Below are positions 1 to 6,034 of a DNA stretch of 15,628 nucleotides, one piece after another. Source of the DNA: DATFLL01 sp035267785 (lineage in GTDB: Bacteria; Pseudomonadota; Gammaproteobacteria; DATFLL01); the NCBI GenBank assembly GCA_035267785.1, contig DATFLL010000056.1, forward strand, positions 1 through 15,628, given 5' to 3'. Below the pieces are notes generated by a model. It was given only the letters and a program-made list of their open reading frames with translations. It searched no databases and was not told where the DNA came from. Both the position numbers and the translations under genes were made by a program. How positions within the stretch are numbered: position 1 is the stretch's first letter; each line of letters begins with the position of its first letter.

Positions 1-391
1 TTCGGGCGAAGTGGTCAGTTGGCAGTCCGCAGTGGTCTGAAAGAGAAGAGCATTTAGACTTCTTGCTGCCGACTGCAAACTGACGTCTGCCAACTCATGT
101 CTTCTCTGCGCCCTCCGCGTCTCTGCGAGCTCTGCGTTCACGCAGGCGTCCGCCCGTGCGCAGCCCGCCACTGTCTTGTTCCCTCTCCCAACCGGGAGAG
201 GGTCAGGGTGAGGGGATCAATCGCCGCGCAGCGGCGGGCGGAATTAGCCGCCCTTCGGGCGAAGTGGTCAGTTGGCAGTCCGCAGTGGTCCGAAAGAGCA
301 GAGCATTTAGACTTCTTGCTGCCGACTGCAAACTGACGTCTGCCAATTCATGTCTTCTCTGCGCCCTCCGCGTCTCTGCGAACTCTGCGTT
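1..391. repeat. 138-bp direct repeat, two copies 253 bp apart
   Basis: Bases 1-138 and 254-391 match over 138 bp without gaps. They differ at only four positions (38, 46, 94 and 129 of copy 1), which is about 97% identity. Each copy contains GGCAGT/ACTGC-type words in both orientations and ends with a CTCTGCGCCCTCCGCGTCTC block. Copy 1 begins at the window edge, so the unit may extend to the left. The 115 bp between copies (139-253) holds three short hairpins. The copies diverge after the shared TCTGCGTT. No believable protein is encoded. The function is unknown; it behaves like a non-autonomous dispersed intergenic repeat or a partial tandem duplication. Confidence 0.9.
181..215. repeat. REP-like palindrome, CCCTCTCCC/GGGAGAGGG
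   Basis: There is a perfect 9-bp stem (181-189 with 194-202) around an AACC loop, followed by a GTCAGGGTGAGGGG tail. From general knowledge, palindromes of this form with this tail are scattered between genes in many gammaproteobacteria. Further small hairpins follow at 222-236 (6-bp stem, GCA loop) and 249-261 (5-bp stem, TTC loop). No adjacent gene end makes it an obvious terminator. Confidence 0.7.
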
Positions 392-576
392 TTTTCCAGA
401 GCACCGGACGAGGGCTCTGAGGAGGTATTCGGGATACGCGAGCGATGCGGTTCGTACCTCACCGTATCCTATGGTATCCGCGGCGTTTCGCCTCACGCCT
501 CACACCTCACGCTTTCCCTCGCGACTCGAGACTCGCTACTCGTAACTGGTCGACGAGAGTCGAGATGCGAAGCGTC
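392..576. repeat. non-coding stretch with CTCAC and CTCG word arrays
   Basis: This spacer follows the 138-bp repeats and precedes the stop of the TfoX-like gene. It has CCTCAC words repeated around 490-510, then an array of ACTCG/CTCG words at about 515-563. The segment 505-543 resembles 2141-2179, sharing the order CCT..GCTTT.CCTCG...ACTCG...CTCG.TACTCG. I found no credible gene. It appears to belong to the same intergenic repeat family as the arrays near 1600-1630 and 2056-2179. Confidence 0.6.
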
Positions 577-578
577 TC
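562..578 (-). terminator. hairpin overlapping the TfoX-like stop codon
   Basis: A 7-bp stem (562-568 with 572-578, one G-T pair) encloses a GAA loop. It overlaps the stop codon of the minus-strand gene ending at 577. No T-run follows on the minus strand, so intrinsic termination is doubtful. It could instead be an mRNA 3'-end stabiliser. Confidence 0.35.
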
Positions 579-885
579 AGCTCCCGTCGACGGCGTCGAG
601 CGCCCATTCGACCAACCGACGGGTGTCGGCCACGACGTCGGCCGGAACCTGATAGTAGTAGCGCAGGCTTTCGTTGTCGTTGGGGCGAAACGACTGCATG
701 CCCGCGGCGAGATAACGGGCGCGGGTACGCTCGTTCGTTCGCAGGTAGAGGCGGCCGCTGTGGATGATGCCGAAGAAGGTGCCGGCATTGTAGAGGCCGT
801 GGCCGCCGAACATCGAGCGACAGCGAAGCTGACAGAAGTCGTGGAGTTGAGCCAGTACGAAGTCGGTGAAGCTGTCTTCGCTCAT
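577..885 (-). CDS. TfoX/Sxy N-terminal-domain family protein
   Basis: This 102-aa protein matches the TfoX_N type. The recognisable core runs from RCRSMFGGHGLY (about residues 21-32) through FGIIHSGRLYLRT and a basic segment to SFRPND. The ending is DVVADTRRLVEWALDA. The length equals stand-alone TfoX_N proteins and is about half of full TfoX/Sxy, the competence co-activator of CRP, because the C-terminal domain is absent. The role of the short proteins is not established, so a competence function should not be assumed. The start has only a weak ribosome binding site, but the family match begins right at the N terminus. The upstream gene on the same strand starts its coding end at 1005, leaving a 119-bp gap, so the two may be transcribed separately. 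Confidence 0.85.
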   Translation of the reverse strand: MSEDSFTDFVLAQLHDFCQLRCRSMFGGHGLYNAGTFFGIIHSGRLYLRTNERTRARYLAAGMQSFRPNDNESLRYYYQVPADVVADTRRLVEWALDAVDGS

Positions 886-1004
886 GGTCGATCCCGATCG
901 TCGCCGGGCCTACGGTGGCCGCGTACCAGTTTCGACCAGGAGTTGGGGACAAAGTTGCGCACCGACCGCCCGATCGCAGGCGGCCGGTGCCGGGGGCGAA
1001 GCGC

Positions 1005-1580
1005 TCAGGCGGGGGCGCCGGCGCGCGAACGGGTCGTGCGGCGCGAGGCCGTGGCGCGCGTGCGCGCGGTCTTCTTCTTGGCCGCAGCCTTCTTGGTCTG
1101 TGCCCGTTTCATCTTGCGGTCCCACTCACGCTCCCACTTTGCGGTGAAGGCCGCGACGGCCTTCTGCTTGGCTTCTTCCTTGCGGCGTTCGAGCTCCGCG
1201 GCGCTGACCGAACCCTTGAGCTTGCGTTCCTCGTGGCGGAACTTCGCGCGCCACTCCGTGAACCGGCTGCGGGCCTTTTTGGCCTGTGTGCGGGCTTGGG
1301 CCACCATACGCCTTGCCGCGGCCGTCTGCGATTTGCTGGCCTTTTGCACGGCCTTCTCCCACCGGGCGACCGCTTCCTCCGCATGCTGCTCGGCGGCCCT
1401 GACCTTCTCGGCCATGGTGTCCACCGCGACGATGCCCCGCGCGACCGTGCGCACCAGGGTCTCGTGAGTCTTGTTCAGCGGTTTGCTCGCCGCCACACGC
1501 CGCGGCGTGCGCTTGGCCGGCCGGCGGCTGGCGGTGGTTTTGCCCCGTGCGGTTCGTTTGGTTGTCTTCTTGGTCGCCAT
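1005..1580 (-). CDS. Lys/Arg/Ala-rich coiled-coil protein, possible histone H1-like DNA-binding protein
   Basis: The 191-aa product has a strongly basic N-terminal tail (residues 1-35, rich in K, R, T and A). A long charged, alanine-rich helical region follows (about 50-150) with coiled-coil character, and then a second basic tail rich in KK, TKK, AAAKKK and SRR. No signal peptide, membrane segment or enzyme motif is visible. Two basic tails around a helical core recall bacterial H1-like and AlgP-like proteins, which bind DNA non-specifically; that role is inference from composition. A GGGAGAG ribosome binding site lies just upstream of the ATG. Alternatives are an RNA-binding or ribosome-associated protein. 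Composition-driven matches make a confident family call impossible. Confidence 0.7.
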   Translation of the reverse strand: MATKKTTKRTARGKTTASRRPAKRTPRRVAASKPLNKTHETLVRTVARGIVAVDTMAEKVRAAEQHAEEAVARWEKAVQKASKSQTAAARRMVAQARTQAKKARSRFTEWRAKFRHEERKLKGSVSAAELERRKEEAKQKAVAAFTAKWEREWDRKMKRAQTKKAAAKKKTARTRATASRRTTRSRAGAPA

Positions 1581-1662
1581 GTTTCTCTCCCTTGCTTTTG
1601 AGTATCGAGGTGCGAGTTTCGAGGGGCGAGGGCCTTTCGGCCTCGTATGACCTCGCCCGGCC
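1581..1662. repeat. short intergenic CGAG-word repeat with hairpin
   Basis: The gap between two minus-strand genes holds GAG/CGAG words (about 1600-1630) like the arrays at 2056-2090. An imperfect hairpin follows at 1627-1645: a CGAGG/CCTCG outer stem, then a bulged G and an inner CC/GG pair. It lies just beyond the stop of the MJ1316 gene. No T-run marks it as a classic terminator. Confidence 0.4.
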
Positions 1663-1917
1663 TCAGCCTTGGCGGTGCCAGATCAAATCGCCGTTGCGAT
1701 ACACCTCCCGGATGCGATGCAGTGGGACGTGGTGCACGACGCCGTCGATATCGACGAGCTCGAAGGTGAAGTGATCGCCCGGATCGAAAAACAGCTCCTC
1801 GAAATCCACGTACATAATCCGATCCTCGACCCGGTCGTAGTAGCCGAGCCGGAATGTCCCCTGTCCGAACTCCTCATCCCAGCGGATGCGGCTCAGCAGC
1901 TCCTGGATCGGGATCAT
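1663..1917 (-). CDS. stand-alone MJ1316 (DUF504) domain protein
   Basis: The 84-aa protein is essentially one MJ1316/DUF504 domain (Pfam PF04457). It starts IPIQELLSRIRWDEEFG and continues through GYYDRVEDRI and a HFTFELVD strand. The signature VHHVPLHRIREVYRNGDLIWHR closes it. The family name refers to a proposed role in recognising RNA 2',3'-cyclic phosphate ends, drawn from comparative genomics and fusions to RNA-repair enzymes. Direct biochemistry for the bacterial single-domain form is not something I can cite. No RNA ligase, kinase or cyclase gene lies nearby. The ribosome binding site is weak, but family conservation from residue 2 supports this start. Conservation of the domain makes the assignment strong and the function uncertain. 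Confidence 0.88.
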   Translation of the reverse strand: MIPIQELLSRIRWDEEFGQGTFRLGYYDRVEDRIMYVDFEELFFDPGDHFTFELVDIDGVVHHVPLHRIREVYRNGDLIWHRQG

Positions 1918-2202
1918 CGGGGCTTACCGCCGTTGTGCTTCTAGCTAACGTATAGCAGAAACGGGCAACACCCTCATTGAATGTGATTGATCGGGATCAG
2001 GGATTGGCCGCGAAAGCGGCCAACGAAGTGTGGGGCGCCCGCTCCTGCGGGCGCAGTCGCGAGTAACGAGCAGCGAGTGGCGAGGGGAAGAAAAAGACTC
2101 GAGACTTGGGGCTGGAGTGTGACGATTGAGGGGGCCGGTCCCTTGGCTTTTCCTCGAAACTCGTTCCTCGTTACTCGCCCCGGCATCGCCCTACGGGCGA
2201 TG
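1918..2202. repeat. composite intergenic repeat: three perfect hairpins and inverted CGAG/CTCG arrays
   Basis: From left to right: a TTGGCCGC/GCGGCCAA hairpin with GAAA loop (2004-2023), and a GCGCCCGC/GCGGGCGC hairpin with TCCT loop (2035-2054). Then comes a CGAGTAACGAG array (about 2056-2089) and its imperfect inverted copy ending CTCGTTACTCG (about 2145-2179). Last is a GCATCGCCC/GGGCGATGC hairpin with TAC loop (2183-2203). The two arrays are roughly 34 bp and similar at about three quarters of positions, so the segment 2056-2179 could fold back on itself or be a MITE-like element. No coding potential is evident. Confidence 0.75.
1949..1957 (-). promoter_or_regulatory. possible extended -10 element for the MJ1316 gene
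   Basis: On the minus strand this reads TGCTATACG, an extended -10 (TGnTATAnn) located 32 bp before the MJ1316 start codon. No convincing -35 hexamer sits at the normal spacing, so the call rests on the extended -10 alone. Confidence 0.25.
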
Positions 2203-2203
2203 C
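2183..2203 (-). terminator. perfect hairpin at the stop of the two-TM protein gene
   Basis: A perfect 9-bp stem (2183-2191 with 2195-2203) with TAC loop touches the TAG stop of the minus-strand gene ending at 2203. No U-tract follows. It may terminate weakly, protect the 3' end, or simply be a mobile palindrome inserted at the gene end. Confidence 0.4.
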
Positions 2204-2808
2204 TAGGCCTGCGCCAGAATAAGTGACTTGGCGTGGTTGTATGCCTTGTCGTTGATCACGCCCCGGCTGGCCAAGCGGCGCAGCATGCGCATTTCCCCGG
2301 CTTTGAGTTCGTTGTCGGTGAGGTGGGTCTTCTGGCTGACCAGGTCAATGCGGATTTCCAGGTCCTGGACGAAAGCCTTGAAACGGGCCGCGTCGGGTCG
2401 GTTGACCAGCAGTTCGACGAGGGGCACACCGGCGAAACGACTGGAAAAGACCTGACAGCGCTGGGAGGTGGCGAAGAACTGGTAGAACATGCCCAGGCAT
2501 GCCGCCAGTGCGATGAGGAGGATCGGCGCGAGGTACAGCATGCGCTCGCCGCTCGGTTCGCGGAACAGGGCAAAGGTAACCGCGGCGCAAATGGTCAGCG
2601 CAAGGCAGGCGCCGCTGAGCCACTTCCAATGGAAATGGATCTTGCGCTCGCTGCCCGGGGCGAGGGCGAGCAGATCGATCGTGTACTCGACGTCCTGTTT
2701 CTTACGTGCCTGGAACACGCGCACATAGCGGTCGTTAAACAGCTCGAAGCGTCGTTCCCGCCGCAGGACATCCTCCTGGCGGAGTTCGAAGGTGGCGTCG
2801 TGATTCAT
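2203..2808 (-). CDS. hypothetical protein with two membrane helices and SHOCT-like C-terminus
   Basis: I do not recognise this 201-aa protein as a named family. It has a charged cytoplasmic-looking N-terminus (1-60) containing ELFNDRYVRVFQARKKQDVEY. Two hydrophobic helices lie near 63-82 and 90-113, joined by a short FREPSGER loop, and a soluble region follows. The last about 30 residues, MRMLRRLASRGVINDKAYNHAKSLIL, resemble the short C-terminal SHOCT-type helix-loop-helix (L..L...G.I....Y...K..L), which often mediates oligomerisation. The opening strands could be a small PH-like or HTH-free domain; I cannot decide. It diverges from the DUF2333 gene across a 152-bp intergenic region and is the first gene of the minus-strand set. 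Confidence 0.75.
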   Translation of the reverse strand: MNHDATFELRQEDVLRRERRFELFNDRYVRVFQARKKQDVEYTIDLLALAPGSERKIHFHWKWLSGACLALTICAAVTFALFREPSGERMLYLAPILLIALAACLGMFYQFFATSQRCQVFSSRFAGVPLVELLVNRPDAARFKAFVQDLEIRIDLVSQKTHLTDNELKAGEMRMLRRLASRGVINDKAYNHAKSLILAQA

Positions 2809-2960
2809 ATTTCGGCCTGTGCCGGCCCATCCCGTATTATTATGGGAGCCGCGTCTCTTATACTGTCCATATTAGGGGTAAATCCTACGTTTGGGTAGGG
2901 TCAAAAGGCGTGTTCCACGTCACACCGCCACTCCGGGGGGCGCATACAGGGGAGACACCG

Positions 2961-4076
2961 ATGTTCGAGGGTATCAAAACGACGCTGGCGGGCCTTGCTC
3001 GGCATTTGGGCCGATGGGCCGGGGCAGCAGTGGGCGCTCTGGGCAGGCTGTATCACCCCCGCACCTGGCGCGAGCGCGGCCTGGTCTGGACGACGGCCCT
3101 GGCGGCGGCGACCCTCGTCGTGGTTCTGTACATCGTCGGCATCTATTGGAGCCAGGAACCGGCACCCTTCGACGTGCGCGAAAACGCCCTGGCCATGGCC
3201 GGGGGCGACCAGAGTCGCGTGGTGCCGGGCTCGACCACGACGGCGGCGCTCATCCGCGTCGCTCAGACGGTCCTGGACAAACCCGGCGGTTACCTCAGCA
3301 ACGACGTCATGCCGCCGACGTCGCTGTTCGGCACCTACCAGATGCTGGACAACATGCCCAACTGGGAATTCGGCGCCGTGGTGATGATCCGAGACACCGC
3401 GCGCGTGCTGCGCAACGATTTCAGCCGTTCGCAGTCGCAGTCGTTGGAGGACCCGGACCTGGCCGAGGCCGAGCCTCACTTCAATTTCGACGCCAATTCC
3501 TGGTTGTTTCCCCCGACCGAGCGCGAGTACCGCAAGGGTATCGACCATCTGCAGCGTTATCTGGCGCGCCTGTCGGACCCGAAGGAGCAGAAGACGCAGT
3601 TCTACACCCGCGCCGACAACCTCAACGAGCTGTTGGCGGTGGTCGGAAAGCGCCTGGGCGGTTTGACCCAGCGGCTCAACGCCAGCGTCGAGGAGCTGCG
3701 CGTCAATACCGATCTGGCCGGCGATACCGCGGCGCAGCAGTCCACCCAGACCTCGGCGCTGATCGTCGCGCGCACGCCCTGGATGCAGGTCGATGACGTC
3801 TACTACGAGTCGCGCGGCTATGTCTGGGCGCTGCTGGAGGTCCTGCGCGCGGTCGAGGTGGACTTCCACGGTGTGTTGAAAAAGAAGAATGCCGTGGCCA
3901 GCCTGCGCCAGGTCATCCGGCTGCTCGAGCAGACCCAGGTCGAGCCGTCCTCACCGGTGGTGCTCAACGGGGCGCCGATGGGGTGGCTGGCCAATTATTC
4001 CAAGACGATGGTGAGTTACATGTCACCGGCCAACGCGGCGATCATCGATCTGCGCAATCTGCTGGCCGAGGGCTAA
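2961..4076 (+). CDS. DUF2333 family membrane-anchored protein
   Basis: The 371-aa protein belongs to DUF2333 (PF10095), known mainly from proteobacteria and without assigned function. One transmembrane helix (about residues 42-62) follows a basic N-terminus, leaving a large periplasmic domain. Family hallmarks are KPGGYLSNDVMPP, MLDNMPNWEFGAVVMIRD, LRNDFSRSQSQS and the acidic-aromatic EAEPHFNFDANSW. The chosen ATG at 2961 has GGGGAG about 7 bp upstream; an in-frame ATG at 2910 would add 17 unlikely residues and lacks a good site. The stop is 18 bp before the M48 lipoprotein gene, so the two very probably share a transcript. A link to envelope maintenance is inference from that neighbour only. 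Confidence 0.9.
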   Translation: MFEGIKTTLAGLARHLGRWAGAAVGALGRLYHPRTWRERGLVWTTALAAATLVVVLYIVGIYWSQEPAPFDVRENALAMAGGDQSRVVPGSTTTAALIRVAQTVLDKPGGYLSNDVMPPTSLFGTYQMLDNMPNWEFGAVVMIRDTARVLRNDFSRSQSQSLEDPDLAEAEPHFNFDANSWLFPPTEREYRKGIDHLQRYLARLSDPKEQKTQFYTRADNLNELLAVVGKRLGGLTQRLNASVEELRVNTDLAGDTAAQQSTQTSALIVARTPWMQVDDVYYESRGYVWALLEVLRAVEVDFHGVLKKKNAVASLRQVIRLLEQTQVEPSSPVVLNGAPMGWLANYSKTMVSYMSPANAAIIDLRNLLAEG

Positions 4077-4094
4077 AGCGACGGAGCCTGAGCC

Positions 4095-4901
4095 ATGGAC
4101 AAACTGCAGCTGAAACGGCGCGGCGGGCGACTGCTGCTCGGCGCGCTCGTGCTGACCCTGCTGGGCGGTTGTGCGACCGTGCCCGAGACCGGGCGCTCGC
4201 AGCTCATTCTGGTCAGCCGCGAGCAGACGGTACAGCTGAGCCTGAGCGAGTTCGACAAGCTCAAGAAGGACACGCCGATCTCCAAGGACGCGCAAGCCAC
4301 CGCGCTGGTCAAGCGGGTGGGGCGGCGCATCGCCGCGGTGGCGCCGCTGCCCAACGCCAAGTGGGAATTCGTGCTGTTCGACAAGCCGGACGTGGCCAAT
4401 GCCTTTTGTCTGCCGGGCGGCAAGGTGGGCGTATACAGCGGAATCCTGAAGATTACGCAGGACGAGGCCGGCCTGGCCACGGTCATCGCCCATGAGGTGG
4501 GTCACGCCGTGGCGCGCCACGGTGCCGAGCGCATTTCCGAAGGTCTGTTGGTCAAGCTGGGCGGTACGGTCCTGGAGCAGGCCATGCAGAGCCGGCCGGC
4601 CGAGACCCAGAGCCTGGTGCTGGGGGCCTACGGCATCGGCTCTCAGCTCGGCGTCATGCTGCCGCATTCGCGCCAGCAGGAACTCGAGGCCGATCACCTC
4701 GGCCTGATCTATATGGCGCGTGCCGGATACGATCCGCGCGAGGCGTTGGCCTTTTGGAAGCGATTCGCCGCGTACAACAAGAAAAACGGCGGCGCGCCGC
4801 CCGAGTTTCTGTCCACCCATCCCCTGGACGCGCGGCGCATCAAACAGATCGAGAAGCTGTTGCCCGACGCCGAGGCCGAGTACCGCAAGGCCAAGCGCTA
4901 G
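4095..4901 (+). CDS. M48 family zinc metalloprotease, outer-membrane lipoprotein
   Basis: This 268-aa predicted lipoprotein has a basic start, a hydrophobic signal and the lipobox LLGGC with Cys26. Ala at +2 predicts outer-membrane sorting. The zinc site is clear: HEVGH at residues 133-137, with the Glu of QELEAD near 196 as probable third ligand. The substrate-groove region includes FCLPGGKVGVYSGIL, and a C-terminal STHPLDARRIKQIE is typical of the LoiP/YcaL type. These proteases remove misassembled outer-membrane proteins in related bacteria. A GGAG site lies 10 bp upstream of the ATG. It follows the DUF2333 gene by 18 bp. The length and motifs look intact. The exact orthologue (LoiP, YcaL or another M48 subgroup) is not resolved. 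Confidence 0.93.
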   Translation: MDKLQLKRRGGRLLLGALVLTLLGGCATVPETGRSQLILVSREQTVQLSLSEFDKLKKDTPISKDAQATALVKRVGRRIAAVAPLPNAKWEFVLFDKPDVANAFCLPGGKVGVYSGILKITQDEAGLATVIAHEVGHAVARHGAERISEGLLVKLGGTVLEQAMQSRPAETQSLVLGAYGIGSQLGVMLPHSRQQELEADHLGLIYMARAGYDPREALAFWKRFAAYNKKNGGAPPEFLSTHPLDARRIKQIEKLLPDAEAEYRKAKR

Positions 4902-4988
4902 CAGACGGCGGGGCGTTGAAAAACGTCGCGAGCCCGATGGGGGCAAGGGGCGGCCGGTGCTGCCGCGCCCTCGTGTTGCAGCAGCCTG

Positions 4989-5906
4989 TCAGCCGCCGAG
5001 CAGATGGAACCACAACGGCAGCGTTGCCAGGCTGAGCAGCGTGGACGTGGTCACCGCAGCGGCATACAGCGCGGTGTCCAGGCCGAAGCGATCGGAAATC
5101 ACCACCCCCAGGACCATGCTGGGCATGGCGCCCTCCAGGACCACGGCCTGTAAGGTCTGCCCCTCCAGGCCGATGAAGTGGGCGACCGCCCACACCACCA
5201 CGGGCATCAGCAGCAGCTGGACGAACAGCACCGGCAGCATCGCCTTGAGGTTGGTAAAGTGCCAGGAGCCCCATTCCAGGCTCAAGCCGAGGGAGATCAG
5301 CATCAGGGGCACGACGCCCGAGCCCAGCATGGACAGCATGCCGTCGAGCCAGTCATTGGTCGGTACGGCCAGGGCGTTGAGCGCGACGGCGACTACCGCC
5401 GCCCACAGCGGCGGCACGCGCAGCAATCCCGCCAGGGGGGACTCGGTCCGGTTGCGGGTGCCGAGGGCCTCGGCGATCAGAATGCCGACGGTCAACAGCA
5501 ACGGCGTGCAGGCGAACAGGTCGTATTGGATGGCCACGCTGCGGGCCCAGGTGCCGAAGGTCGCTTCGAGCACCGGCAGTCCGAGGTAGGTCGCGTTGGG
5601 AAAGGCGGCGGCCAGGATCGCCGCGCCGGTCACCGCGCGCGGCGTGCGGCAGCCGCGGCAGATGAGATAGCTGGCGAGCATACAGGCGAGCACGCCGGCC
5701 GCGGCGGCGGCCGCGATGCGTGCCGTGTCCAGCCCCAGCGGTGCACGCCACAGCACCTGCAGCACCAGGGCGGGCAGCAGCAGGTAGTAGACGACCGCGG
5801 TCAGGGCGCGGCGGGTCGCGTCGGCGTCGACGCCGCCGGGGCGCGCAAACCGCCAGGCTACGCCGCAGGCGATCAATGCGGCCATATGCGTCAGGACGGT
5901 GAACAT
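4989..5906 (-). CDS. AEC family transporter (auxin efflux carrier-like permease)
   Basis: The 305-aa integral membrane protein has about ten hydrophobic helices arranged as two five-helix halves with a central hydrophilic stretch (about 160-180). Family features are FPNATYLGLPVLEATFG in the first half and GAMPSMVLGVVISDRFGLD in the second, which correspond to the broken helices of the AEC/BASS-like fold. AEC carriers move organic acids such as malate or malonate, but the substrate cannot be read from sequence. The start codon is preceded by GAGG about 9 bp upstream. That GAGG can pair with CCTC touching the ATG, a weak 4-bp hairpin that might dampen translation. It is convergent with the M48 gene (87-bp gap) and divergent from the photolyase gene. 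Confidence 0.9.
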   Translation of the reverse strand: MFTVLTHMAALIACGVAWRFARPGGVDADATRRALTAVVYYLLLPALVLQVLWRAPLGLDTARIAAAAAAGVLACMLASYLICRGCRTPRAVTGAAILAAAFPNATYLGLPVLEATFGTWARSVAIQYDLFACTPLLLTVGILIAEALGTRNRTESPLAGLLRVPPLWAAVVAVALNALAVPTNDWLDGMLSMLGSGVVPLMLISLGLSLEWGSWHFTNLKAMLPVLFVQLLLMPVVVWAVAHFIGLEGQTLQAVVLEGAMPSMVLGVVISDRFGLDTALYAAAVTTSTLLSLATLPLWFHLLGG

Positions 5907-6034
5907 GAGGCTGGCCTCGGGTATGGCGCGGGGGCGCCGTTTTGTTGTGCTATTGGAAATCAGTGTATCGGCTGTTGCGTCTGTCGCCCAGTGTCAACGG
6001 CGGCGCGGCGCAGACGGCGGCGCGAGGTGGCTCG

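Noticed and set aside
1..580. CRISPR array
   Set aside because: The repeat units are 138 bp and only two, with no short regular repeats or unique spacers and no cas genes.
97..652. Open frames within the repeat region, including two that begin MSSLRPPRLCEL
   Set aside because: They are translations of the duplicated repeat, have odd composition and no ribosome binding site, and match no protein family.
577..885. A complete competence regulator TfoX/Sxy
   Set aside because: Only the N-terminal domain is present; the C-terminal domain of true TfoX/Sxy is missing.
2859..2864. TATACT as a -10 box for the DUF2333 gene
   Set aside because: No reasonable -35 is found 16-18 bp upstream, so the match is not better than chance in this AT-richer spacer.
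5925..5938. GGCGC-GGGG-GCGCC hairpin followed by T-rich sequence, terminator-like
   Set aside because: It lies between divergent genes and no plus-strand gene ends just before it, so a terminator role makes little sense.
5942..5969. TTGTTG ... TGTATC as a photolyase promoter
   Set aside because: Both hexamers are weak matches at 16-bp spacing and nothing else supports them.
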